Assembly (NCBI GenBank): GCA_017354895.1
Contig: CP071499.1
Location: 3,782,001 to 3,846,000, forward strand
DNA from: Podospora comata
Taxonomy: Eukaryota > Ascomycota > Sordariomycetes > Sordariales > Podosporaceae
DNA length: 64,000 nt
Reading direction: 5' to 3'
Below are positions 42,920-54,335 of the stretch, one piece after another. The translations under genes were made by a program, and so were the position numbers. The notes under the pieces were generated by a model that was not told the DNA's origin, searched no databases, and saw nothing but the letters and a program-made list of their open reading frames with translations. Position 1 is the first letter of the stretch. Each line of letters opens with the position of its first letter.

Positions 42920-45900
42920 AATCCAATTTCACAGGGTTCTATCCTTTCCGGCTGTTCAGTGTACCAAAACAAGTCGAGGAAAAGTGTGCTGAGGCGTGTT
43001 TGTCAGATCCAGCTGTCTTTTCCAGGCGGTATGTCCCAAGAATCGAAGGTTGTTCAAAAAAGGAACGAGCAGAACTTGCTGCTGTAAGAATCGAAGAGTC
43101 GTTTCGTTTCGGGTTGGAAGATCAAGCACTTAAGGAAGTGAGTGACCGGCTGCCGACGAGCGATGTCAACGAGCACGAGGAACGAATCGAATGTTTGTGA
43201 AAGAGGTATAAAAAAAGGAGTTGTTTAAAAAGTCGAGTATAATGAACCAGATTATACTGTCGTCGAAGAATGAAACCAATCTCTCTCCAAAAAAGAATGT
43301 AAGCAGCCAAGCTAGTTGGGCAAGATCAAAGAGTGACTATGTTTAGCTGCGAGAAGAGAAAGAAGAAAGAGTGGGACACACACGCAACAGCGTCGTGATG
43401 GTAGATGAAGATATCCACAGGTAAGACCTTGGTGGAGGAGAAATAAACAGAAGAGAAGAAAGCAACGAGGCGTGGCGGGGGGAAGAGATGGGTAATAATG
43501 CCCGCTATGGGTTGCATGACGTTCGGCTCGAGGCACATCCAGTCCCACTGGGCAGACAGGGGGGCAGACACACAACAGCTCTGAGGCCCGTTACAGACCA
43601 ATGTGGAGTCCTGGGGGCGTGGCCCGGGATGGTGGACAAGCCAAGAAGTTCAAGACTGAGCAGGGGTGTGTGGGAGCCGCCTGACGATGGTCCCGTAGAC
43701 CCAGGCCTTTGTGTGCTGTTATGAGTAGGTAGTATACGCACAGAGCAGGCAGGATTGGCACCGAGACGTTGGGGGCGCTGGCACTGAGACCGTGATGAAC
43801 GAACAGAGAGGAAATACGAGCTTTGGAGATATCGTTGAGAGGGTGTTGCAACGACCTGATCCGCAAGCACTTGCATGCGGTAGCATTCGTGGTATCAAGA
43901 ATCGGAGAAAAAACAAAGAGACTGTTCGCAAGCTGGTCCCTTTAGGAAAGCTCATGTATCAACCAAGACATGGTATGGTTGGATCTGGCTAGGTGGATGG
44001 ACGTGCGCATGTCCACCGCCGTCCGTTACCCTGGTCATGGAGCGTCCATGGACCGAGGTGCCTGGCTGAGCACGAGTCTGGATGACAGGCATCTAGACAG
44101 GCCCGGGGCAAGTCATGCGGGATGACAACCAGGAGGCAGACTGTGTTTGTTGAGGTTTCTCCTCCACCTGGAGAGGGTGAGCGTGTATCTCGAAGCGCTG
44201 ACTCGACTCGGTAAACGAGACGGCTGGCCAAAATAGATGGGAAGCAATGCTTCAAAACAGACGGGACAGCCGAGAGGCATGCCGCTCCAAACAGCACGAT
44301 CAGAGGGCGGTTCGGTTCGGGCGTTGTTGTTGATCGAGGTGTTTGTGTCTTCTCTGCCCCCAATGGGCGAACTCGATGGCGCTTTCGAGGCCGTGCTTGC
44401 ATATCGGAATGGAGGGCGATGTTTGCCGCCTGGGGCCCGTTCGACGGTCGGCCGGAGCGCCGGGGAGGATATCGTGGGCATCGTGGGGTCGACGGACGAG
44501 GGAGGGGCAAAGAGAGAGAGAGAGGGACATGGGTAACGAGTGAGAGACCTCTGGGCGCAGGCAAAAAGAGAGGCTGCATTGATGTCGCTTCGAGGTTGTT
44601 GAGAGAAAAGCAGAGCATTCAAAGGTCTGTGTCTGATGTTTGACACGGGTCTGCCCCCCTTTGCTGGTCGTTCTTGTCCTGAGCCAGGTGTCACAAAGTA
44701 GCCCTGGTGTGCCTGTAGCCCACCTGCGATTGGCTACAACCCCTGGCAGCCCCTGTTCTGAGGCTCTTGCAGGGATGAGGGGGAGTAAAAGCCAAGCCCC
44801 CACCTGCCCCGCGATTGGCATCCTTTTCGCGTGCCCCGTCCAAGCAGAGACGGCCAAAACCAAGCAAAACCCATGGGAAGCCCACCCAATCCGCTCGTTT
44901 GGTTTGACATTTTCGTGCTCGAAACATGACAATGTTTCTTCCTTTGCCCAATTGCCCATGGGAGTAGCCGCTTGCTAGTGCAGTAGTTTCCCTCGGCTGA
45001 CCCAGACGAATGCGCTGGCAGTGGCCTGGCTGAACGGTCGGCGGCTGGGGAACCATTTACACTGGCCACATCTTGACCTAGCCCTATCACCTCGGGGCAC
45101 ATGCCGAGAAGCTGCCCTGTACGTAAACAACACTTTGATACCACCTCCTCATATTCATCACACATCCTACACTAGAGCAATTAATTGTAAAGACAAAAAA
45201 CAACAGACATCTAAAGGCGACGTCCCTCTTAATGCGACCCACTTATCCTGGCAGGGGATATGCGCCAGGACGGCCCCTGCTTACAGTCTCCGATCGACTT
45301 CCGGGCCTGGGTGGGGCATCCTTAAAACTCGCTAAGCCGCTGGCGCAATCTCAGCCGTGTATCAGGCCTTTCCTCATTCGGCCGCCTCCCCCACAGACCC
45401 AGACCCCACCATGGACCACATCTCTCCATCTCGTCCCCAGAAACTGGACTGTGGATGGACGCCCCTTTCTCGCCTTGCCTTGCCTTGTCGAGCAGACCAG
45501 ATCAGATCAGTCAGCGAACCGGCCGAACAAACATGATTGGAAACACGACCCATCAAGATGCCCCGGCCGACAAGGCTGAAGCCCATCTGGTTATGCTGGA
45601 TTGATGCCGTCTTGTGGTATATCTCTTTCCAGTGCCCCAGGAAACCCTGGGCAGCATCACGCTCGAGACAATAAACACTCTTTTGCCGCTCCTGGTGTTT
45701 GGTTTGAAGATTTGCTGCCGCGGGTCAAATCCCACAGCTGGGGGATCAACTACCTCGTACGGCCAAACGGCAGCGGGAATCACCAGAGAACAACGACCCC
45801 TCATTCCCGTCAAGCTTTCAAACAGCGATCGGAAACACCGCGAAGGATAACAACCATCTAACCCTCAACATTATAGCAGCCTAAGAGTAAGCATTGCGAC

Positions 45901-48900
45901 TCAAGTCTCAAAGTCGATCCAGATCAGGAACCAGACAATGCTATTGACGGAAATCGTGCTCTTATTTCCGGGAGAATTGTTCTAGATGGCCATCATAGGA
46001 TCATCACATACGTTGGTGCTTACCTTCGTCTGAACTGACCCGTGGTTCCTTCGTTCCTGGCGACAACTATGTACCCCAGCATGATCACAGTCACATGATT
46101 TTCTGACGATGATACTCACCGACCCCTTGGGTTATGACCCCGCTACAAGGTAGGTAGGGGTGTTTTCTACCCAGAACGCACAAATTGCTGGCGCCTGGCG
46201 TTTCTTCCGCGAGCTGATGGGAAGCTTCCGGGTCACAAAAAACGAACAAAAACCCGGGGATCCAACCTTCCCGTTCCCGATATCAGCAGAATGTTGACAG
46301 CAAACTGCCGTTCATAACTGCCGAATCTTTTCGACTCCCCTTGACTGGTATTGTTGCGACGTCCGCCGCACCATGATCGACATGCGTACATACTTTGATA
46401 TATGCCTACGTCTATGTCAACATCTCAGCTTCAGAGTTCTTGTCCGAACTCCAAAGTGGCTCTTAATTCACGAATCGAACATGCCCAGACTGGCTGATTA
46501 AAGATCCGTACGGTGATATGTACCTTCAATCTCGCTGGGGACAACATCGTCACATTCTTCTCCAGTTCGGCTACACATCACAGCGCCGATGGTATGTAGC
46601 TGCTCCGGGCCGTGTTGTAGCCGCCATGATGATTGCCAGATGGAATTCTCCGAGATCCCCTGGGCCTGTAGGCCATCATCTTAATCCTGCCCAAAAAGGA
46701 GATCGCTGCATTGTGATTAAACCTCCTGGTTTTCACCACGCACTCGCACACCCAATTCGCTCTGGCCTTTCCCGATTCTACCGCCTACATACGGACAGCA
46801 TACATCCCGGATCCCTGTGGATCATCGGGTGGCGCGGAGGTCGGATGTTGTCACCTCGACCCGTACCCAACTGGCTTTCGTCAGTATTCACGGGCCGTCG
46901 GAGTCTGGGAGTAAATCGTAACCATGTTGCTATGTCAAATTGCGGGTATAGGGACACGTAGGCACCATACCTACCACAAAGCAATGATGCGACACCCTTC
47001 CCCCCCCCCGTAGTCGAAAAGGCTAGACACAGCAAGAAGTCCTCATCTTCTCCACGATTTTCAACAGTTGGCATCACCCAGGCACTGACGGAGAACGGTT
47101 CTGACAAGCTTCCAGAAGTTCTCAGACAAATGATAGACATCAATATATCAGATGAAGGCCGAGCCCTCGTTCTGCATAAAGGGTTCATGTCAGATCAGAT
47201 TCGCAGTTTTGTTCAGACCAGCCCATGATCATCATAACAGCACTTGTCAGTGTCCAGACCCTAGGTCGGCAACTCCCAGTGGACGGATGGGATGGACATC
47301 TCCATGTCCTGATGCCAATACCCGTTTGTTGTTGCGTGTGCGTCAAAACCCGGTCCCTGCCCGGGGTGCAATGTGCACGGACACTATCCCGTCCAGCTCA
47401 AGAATGGAAACCGCCTAGCTACTTCGACGAACTGTGTAGGCTTTACTTGTGTACTCAGTCGAGGATTGAACTTTCAAACCCCCCATTCAATACTATCATG
47501 GACCTGTTTGAACTCTAGACATTGTCATTCCTCACATGACACACCAAAGAAGCCAACAAACCACACCCTCTCCCACTCGGACGAGGCTTTCCAGATCTGT
47601 GCCAAGACACATGCATGTGGAGGAGGTGCGGGTCTCGCTAATCGTGTCAAAACAGCCAGGAATGGGGGACCCCTGTCTACTCACCTGAGACTTCACTCCC
47701 AAGAAAACACACAGACCACACCTTTTTTTCCCTTCCTGATGGACCCGCCCCCCTCCCTTACCCTAACCATCTGCAGAGCCGCGCGCCCTAGCCTCAAACT
47801 CACGATGATCTGAACTGGAACTTTTGTTGTTTCAGCCGATGTCTCCCCGCATACACCACTCTTTCGCACGTCGATGCGCCCGTTCTCATCGGAAGATGGG
47901 CTGGATCAAATTTTGGGGCTGTTGAGATGGCAGGTCGACTTGGATATGGGATGAACAAGAGCTTTCGCATCGGACGATGTGACGAACCAGCTGGCGCACA
48001 CCAACCCGGGAGAGATATCGCTTCTAGAATGTTATGCCCCTTAGCACAAAGCAAAACCGTGGATGCATAACTCTGCTCCTAAGCAGTCACCTCTTTCTTA
48101 CGGCAGCGAGCTGGCCAGATCTCCCGTCTCCTTACTTGCCTTGCTGCCAATGACGTGATCTCACTATATTGCGCAGCCTGGTCAATTAGCCCAACTCCGT
48201 CTCTGAAATATCGGGAAAGGAAGACCAGCTCCGAATTCGTCACACTGGATCAAAATTTCTGGATATCTCGACGGTGATTTACCTGCCCATTAGGTGTATA
48301 AATACGCCCTCTCCTCATGATTTAGCCTTTTTGCCTATGAGAAACGAGCAAAGACGTCGGTAGACTCCAAGGGCACGGATTGTTTGACCGTGTTGACCTG
48401 AAGTTTTTCACTACGGCAGCAGCAAAACCTCGAGTTTGACCTGGTTTTTTACATCCTCGCTTCCCATGCTGTTTGATGCATGCTGTCGGTAATTTCTCAT
48501 GTTTACTCTCGCTTCGGATATCTATTAGAGACACTGAGGGCAAGGTCAGCTGTGCGGTGCCCTATGTAATAACGACTGGCCTGATTTGCATTCTAACCTA
48601 AGCATAGTCGAGTTATAGAGTAAGATGAGAACCAGAACCTGGTCTTACTGTGGAAGTTGTCCATGTAACCCCCGAGTAAACAGGTCCCGTCGGGGCAGCG
48701 CTTCTTAGCCCGAGGTGCGCTGTATGTTGGGGCCTGGCGCCTACAAACGTGTGCGACTGTTCTGGTTATATCCTGTCCTTGATGTAAAAATGAGTGTAGA
48801 GGCTGGCTAAACATACGTGAAGGCACCAAGGCAAAGTGGTGAGTGAAAGAACCTGGAAGAACACGGAAGCAGAAGACCTGAGAAATGGACTTCAAAAACG

Positions 48901-51692
48901 CTGTAAAGTCAAGACCTGGAGAGAATCGCTCTCCTACCCGGCAGATATACTTATCTAGGTAGTTGGACAGTCCTCGGGGCAGGTGCCTAAGCCACTGCCC
49001 TTATTCCTTTAATAAACAGAGAAAATCCCGGGCAATTGCTCCAAGTTATCTTCTCCCCGGACTTACCAGTTTCATCTTCGGGATGGAGACGGATGGTGTT
49101 AATTGAACATTGCCCAGTCAATTTTGGAGTTGTACTTGAAAGCCAGGCAACTTGCTACCCACCTGGATGCTCCTTATTAGACCAAAGGTATACGTTTAGG
49201 ATCATGGAAAGTAGATCATAGGTATCAAGGAATTACTTAGACAGCAATCCTGCTGTATGAGCTGAGAATTCCATTCTAAAATCACCAAGGCTTTCGATGG
49301 ATGACAGTTTGAGTGAGTGTTCTGACAAGGAAAAAACACACGTTTCTTCCTTCAACTGCATTTTACCCACCATAGGTACAATCGACACCGTTGTGGAGAG
49401 TGGCGCTCATACCACCAACCAAAAAAGGGGAACCGGTGCCGGTGCAATGACATCACACGAGATGGCCGGGCTGTTGCGGAGCCGGTTGCTACCTAGGTAC
49501 GGGGCGTAACGTGGGATGGTTTTGATGCGGAAAAGAAATATCTCGCAGAGGGGGGACTGTCCAATTGCTTGGAGTTCGAACTAGGGAAAATGATGCGATA
49601 TGTTCCTATTATGTGCAGACAACAGAAGACCAAAGGAGCCCCCAGTTCTTGCAGTTGATCGTTATGTACTTAGAGAAATGGGAAGGCGAGGATAAGGTAC
49701 CTGGCCTTGATCTGATCTGGAGGGGAGATAAGGATAAGATAAGCAATGTAGCCAGATCTAGATCGAAAAGAGTAACTTATGCAATGTACAGGTACATACT
49801 TACTCATGGTTTACCATGGACAAGGAACTGGGTTTGAAACTAGCATTCGACCTTTGATTGAAATAGTCATCCCGCATTTGACATTCACTAATGTCTTGGA
49901 ACAAACCTCATGCCTACATGTCGAGCACCGAAAGCTACTCCCCAGGCAGCTACGAGTCTTGATCCATCAGCCTCGCACAGCCAGCGTCGTTGGCCCAAGT
50001 CCGTGCTCGCAAAGCTCCCGCGAGTTAGCTCGCACGGTGGAGACCGCCAGAGCCATGTATACTTGGTACTCGTCCAGGTGACTTCACGGCTTGAGAGATA
50101 TTCACGCCGGAAAGAAGTCAATTCCAGAGAAGCTTTCATGGCGACCGACCAAAGGGGTGGAAGAACGATCTCAAGGACGATTGTTTGCTCCCTCTGCATC
50201 GCCCAGTTCGAAGCACATCCGCCAGCTGCTCTCCCAAAGCAGAAAGAGGGAAACAATGCATGTATGTACTTGCCTTCCCCGCTCCCCGGCCCAACCCCCA
50301 ACAACCTGGTCCTTCACCCCAGGACATGCGAGATACTTCCAGCCAAAGTACACAGCAGAACACACCACTTGTTGACCGTTTCCCATCAATCCTTGGGAGC
50401 GATAGCCGACCTCGACCCCCACTGCGTCACCTCAATTGTACATACGTAGCTACATACATGCACTGTTGAAGAAGATACATCTCGCCATCGCTATCACCAT
50501 CGCTATTGTCATCGCCATCAGCAGCCGTATCGTAGAAATCAAAACAAAACACGGAGAATAAAAGAAAAAGAAGAGAAGGCTCACTGCTGCTCGCGTCAGT
50601 ATTACGCGCACATGCAAAGCCTCCTCTTCCAGGGATTCCGTGATTGCTTGATTGACATCGGCTTGTATCGCTTGGCGCCATCCAATCCTCGCGCCAGGAA
50701 TTTGACAAGCAACACGCAGACCAACACGCCAAAAGCTACACTAGCGCCACCACTCACTCCCTGGGCTGGCTGCCCGTGGGCCGGCTCCGTCTCTGCCTCC
50801 GTCCATCCATCCATCATCGAGAGAGAGAGGGAGAGATCAAAATTCTTGACATCTCGTTTCTATTGCACTTGCACCGCCTTTGCCCTCGGGTCAATCAAGC
50901 GCACGCCTCGAGAGTCACGACATCAGTCAGCGGACACCGCTTGGCCCGGGACCGAGGACATCTCTGATTGGCTGGCAGCTGGCTGTTGTGCCGCCATTCA
51001 TTTGAAAGTGGCGGGCCGTCAAGCACCACCACCGGGCCGAGAAGCGAGAAGCAGCGAATGACAGCGAATGACAGCAATTGGCAACAGCCGGCCAAGCCGC
51101 AAAAGACTGTTTTTCTTTCCAGTGATGCACTGATGGCGGATGGCACAGAAGAAACCTGATCAGATCAGTCAGTCAGTGATTCCATCCCTCTCCACTCTTC
51201 TCTGCTCTAAGCTCTCCACCGCAGCACACACGCACACACGCAGCAGCCCCAGCCCCCCCTCCTCCGAAGTTTCCACCCGGTCGAGGTACTTCTGGCCGCA
51301 TGTCTTTTAGCTGCGTCCCAAGTCATTGAGAGCTGGTCACTTTCGGTCACCCCCTCGAGTACATTTTCCCATCTCCCAAAAAGACACAGAGCAGCCGCCG
51401 ACAAATCCACATTTTACCACCGTTGGTTTTATGCAGAAAGGGACACTAATTTTTCTGTCACTACTATTGCTACTGTCACGACACACTGTCCGGCGAGCGA
51501 GCTTCCTCTTACTCCTACTAGCCCGTAAGTACCTACTTTCTCTCTCTTCTGTCAAGCAGCCCTTGGAGGGGGGTTGCGCGTCAATTGTCTCGTTTTGGCC
51601 GAGTCCCCCGGGGGCATCTCTGTTTTTTGCTCGCGACAAAAAAGATTCGACGCGTGCTGCTGCAGAACCAGAGACGTCACCATCCTGGCCGC

Positions 51693-51718
51693 TTTTTTTT
51701 TTTTTTTTTTTTTTTTTT
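51693..51718. repeat. poly-T run (26 T)
   Basis: An uninterrupted T run followed by T/C-rich sequence, in the leader/promoter region of the Q/H-rich SANT gene. Confidence 0.95.
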
Positions 51719-51742
51719 CTTCTTCTTTTTCTTGGTGCTGCC

Positions 51743-51812
51743 GGTGCTTTGCTTGCTTGCTTTGCTCTACCTTGCCTTGCTCTACCTTGCCTTGCCTTGC
51801 CTTGCCTTGCCT
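51743..51812. repeat. CCTTG/CTTG simple repeat
   Basis: Interrupted pentanucleotide CCTTG repeats, with GCTT units before them, ending in a G run. Confidence 0.9.
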
Positions 51813-51987
51813 GGGGGGAGGGGGGTATCTGCGCGCCTTGAAATTGCCTGAAGAATGGGTTGCGGCGGTACAGCAGCAGCCGAACTCTTGGTCGCCACGC
51901 TCTGAAAAATTATGACGGCGGGGAAAAAAAGAGCCTGGGGAAACAAGAACACCAGCTCGGGGACCGGCCTTCTTTTCATCTCATCTC

Positions 51988-52046
51988 CATCTGTTTATCT
52001 GTCTGCCTGTCTGTTTGCCTGCCTGTCTGTCTGTCCGTCTGTTTAT
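51988..52046. repeat. CTGT/CTGC tetranucleotide repeat
   Basis: Repeated CTGT units with variants (CTGC, CCGT), in the same leader region. Confidence 0.9.
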
Positions 52047-52124
52047 TCTTTCCTGCGACTCATGTAGTCGGGCTGGGCAAAGTAAAAGTATAACTGACCT
52101 TTTTTTGGCGCATCTTTTTAGACC

Positions 52125-52217
52125 ATGCACCAGTGGACGATTACACCGAATCTCCCCCCCGGGTCGGAGTACCTCTACTCCAACTCCACCAACCACCCGA
52201 ATGAGCTCCAGCAGTGA
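52125..52217 (+). other. upstream ORF of 30 codons ending inside a splice-donor-like site
   Basis: An ATG in GACCATGC context opens a frame that encodes MHQWTITPNLPPGSEYLYSN and ten more residues, then stops at TGA within GCAGTGAGTACC, which contains a perfect GTGAGT donor. It could be a regulatory uORF or a spliced leader exon. I found no acceptor that would join it in frame to the main ORF at 52816. Confidence 0.4.
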
Positions 52218-52558
52218 GTACCTCGTCTCCTTGTACCTTTTCGTATCTGGGCCCTCCGCCCTCTTTCTCCCCCTCTCTTCCTCCTCCTACTCTCCCTTCC
52301 CTTGCCCCCCCCTCCAGACGCCAACACCTCAGCCATTTCAAAAAGGCGTCTGCACAAAGGTTCCCATCAAGCCCCCTCTCCGCCCATTTATGTACCTCAA
52401 GTACTCCCTCCCTAGGCTTTGACCTGCAACCATGGGAGCAAAGTAGAGTACAGGGAACACCCGACCCATCGCCGACCCTACCTACCCAGGCGCAAAGCTG
52501 AGGAGGCTGTCAAAAAAAGTTGACGAGGCCAAAACATCCATCCACACACCGCGCTCGC

Positions 52559-52640
52559 GCGCGCACACACACACACACTCACACACACACTATACACATA
52601 CACACACACATACTCCGTACCCATACACATCCACACACGC
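52559..52640. repeat. CA dinucleotide-rich stretch
   Basis: Interrupted CA repeats with GCGC at the start, in the 5' leader of the Q/H-rich SANT gene. Confidence 0.9.
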
Positions 52641-52815
52641 CGACGTCTTGCTTCTCCTCTGTCTTTCTTGGCCTCAATCTCCGTGGTCCTCCTGCTCCTC
52701 CGCCCAACCTTCCCCCGCCCGGGTCCGCGCGTCGTCGCCGTCGCTCTGTCGTTGTGGTTCAACCTGGTGCTTCTGGCCCGGGCTGTTCCCGACACAGCTC
52801 CTCCGTTCGTCTGTA

Positions 52816-54335
52816 ATGAAGAAGCGGACGGCAAACGACGTTCAGTCATGGCGTCCACCACAGCAGACGGCGATGCCTACGCTGCAACACCAGCAACCGT
52901 TGCAGCAGCAGCAGCCGCAGCCGCCAAACGCGTTCGCTAACCATGCCCCCTGGTATAGCCCGTCTCATTATCCTCCTCAGCAGCCCGACATGACTCGGCG
53001 CGACCAGCAGCAGCAGCAGCAGCAACAACAACAACAGCAGCAGTTGGACTTTCGGGGATATCCTCAGCCACCACAGCAGGCCGCCCAACAACAACAGCAT
53101 GCTGCCCATCAGCAGCACCCTCAACATCCGCAACAACACCATGCTGCTCCGCCGGTCCAGCAGTCCATGGGCCATGCTCAACAGCCGCAGGCTCCACCTC
53201 CCCAGCAGCAGACCCCCACCCCGGCCCCTGCGCCGGCTCCGTCGAGACGGAAACGGCCCCAGACCGGCGGTCACCCCCCGGCCCATCCTCCGCCGCACGC
53301 GCCCCAGCTGAGTGCTCAGCATGCTCAGCACCCACAACATGCTGTCCAGCACACTCAGCACCCGCATGCCCCACAGCATATTGCTCAACACCCTCAACAC
53401 CCTCAGCACACTCAACAACATCCCCAGCAGCATGTTCAGCAGCAACATGTTCAGCAGCAGCATGCTCAGCAACAGCATGCCCAACAGCATGCCCAACAAC
53501 ATGCTCAGCAGCATACTCCTCAGCATCAACACGCTTCGGTGCCTCCCCCGCAACAGCAGCAGGTTCCTCAGCAAGCTCCTCACGCGGCACCTCAGCCCCA
53601 ACAGGTCCCCGTTCAACAGCAACACCCACAGCATGTGCAGCATCCGGGCCACCCGCAGCATCAGCAGCAGCAGCAGCAGCAGCAGCCCCCACAGGTCCAG
53701 CAGCAGCAACCGCCAGCTCCCGTACCAGCTCCCACTCCGGTTGCTGCTCCCGCTGCGGTCCAAGTACCAACGGCTCAGGTGAAGGCTCCGCCCCCAGACG
53801 ATGTGACACCTGCTCCGCCCCCACCTCCGGCAAAGAAGAGCCGGACAAACACGCCGTGGACGCCGGCGGAGGAGCTTCGGTTGAAGCAGATGCGTGATGC
53901 CGGTAACAGTTGGGCAGAAATTGCCAAGGTGCGTTGCTGCAATGACAGTGTCGTGACTTGCGGGCCTGGCTAACCTGGTGTGTATCTAGACCTTTCCCGC
54001 CCGCACAGAGGGTAGTGTGAAGAAGCATTGGTATAAGGATATGCACTATGCTGAATTTGCAGAGGATGAGGTTAGTGGACCGTCAGACAGTTTTGTGGAC
54101 ACGCCGAATAGGGACTAACATGTCTTCCTACACAGTCCGCGGCGTTGATGAGTGCCATCAAGGAGTACGAAAACAACAAATGGAAGGTCATTGGGCAGAA
54201 GGTTGGCAAGCCGGCCAAGGCCTGTGAACAATACGCAAAGGAGCATTTCCCAGGTGCGAAATCTTTTTAGATGGGATGAAAAACAACCGATGACTAACCG
54301 TTTGCTCAGAGCTGTTTGCGAACCAAAAGAGATAA
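52816..54335 (+). CDS. Q/H-rich prion-like protein with C-terminal SANT/Myb repeats
   Basis: Exons 52816-53928, 53990-54070, 54136-54253 and 54310-54335 give 445 residues if translation starts at 52816 (MKKRTANDVQSW). The first ~330 residues are low complexity: a polyQ tract near residues 63-76, then a long QH-repeat region with units such as AQHPQH and QQHAQQ, and Pro-rich parts with one basic patch (SRRKRPQ). After splicing the C-terminus is folded: TPWTPAEELRLKQMRDAGNS and FPARTEGSVKKHWYKDMHY form one SANT/Myb-type repeat, and ALMSAIKEYENNKWKVIGQK followed by GKPAKACEQYAKEHFP forms a second. It ends LFANQKR. A nuclear DNA-binding regulator with a phase-separating or prion-like tail is the inference. 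The open frame extends upstream, so the start is not certain. Confidence 0.82.

Larger units (their letters stand above)
42920..52124. other. about 9 kb gene-poor interval between two divergent SANT/Myb genes
   Basis: I find no open frame with recognisable protein character. Several frames above 150 codons around 44000-45000 lie on both strands over the same bases and follow composition. The middle part (about 45900-49900) is less GC-rich and contains repeated TACCTAGGTA-type motifs. It may hold long leaders, non-coding transcripts or distal regulatory sites for the flanking genes. Confidence 0.55.

Noticed and set aside
43989-44959. Overlapping frames of about 190-220 codons on the minus strand near 44 kb
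   Set aside because: Three frames over the same bases with equal quality indicate GC-composition effects, not a gene.
45690-45760. GGGTCAAATCCC resembling a tRNA T-loop
   Set aside because: No acceptor, D or anticodon arm could be folded around it.
45614-45850. Possible exon reading PVPQETLGSITLETINTLLP
   Set aside because: It looks somewhat protein-like but starts without an ATG, has no partner exon and no family match in memory.
46518-46961. 147-codon plus-strand frame
   Set aside because: No recognisable domain, no hydrophobic core pattern and no neighbouring exon that extends it.
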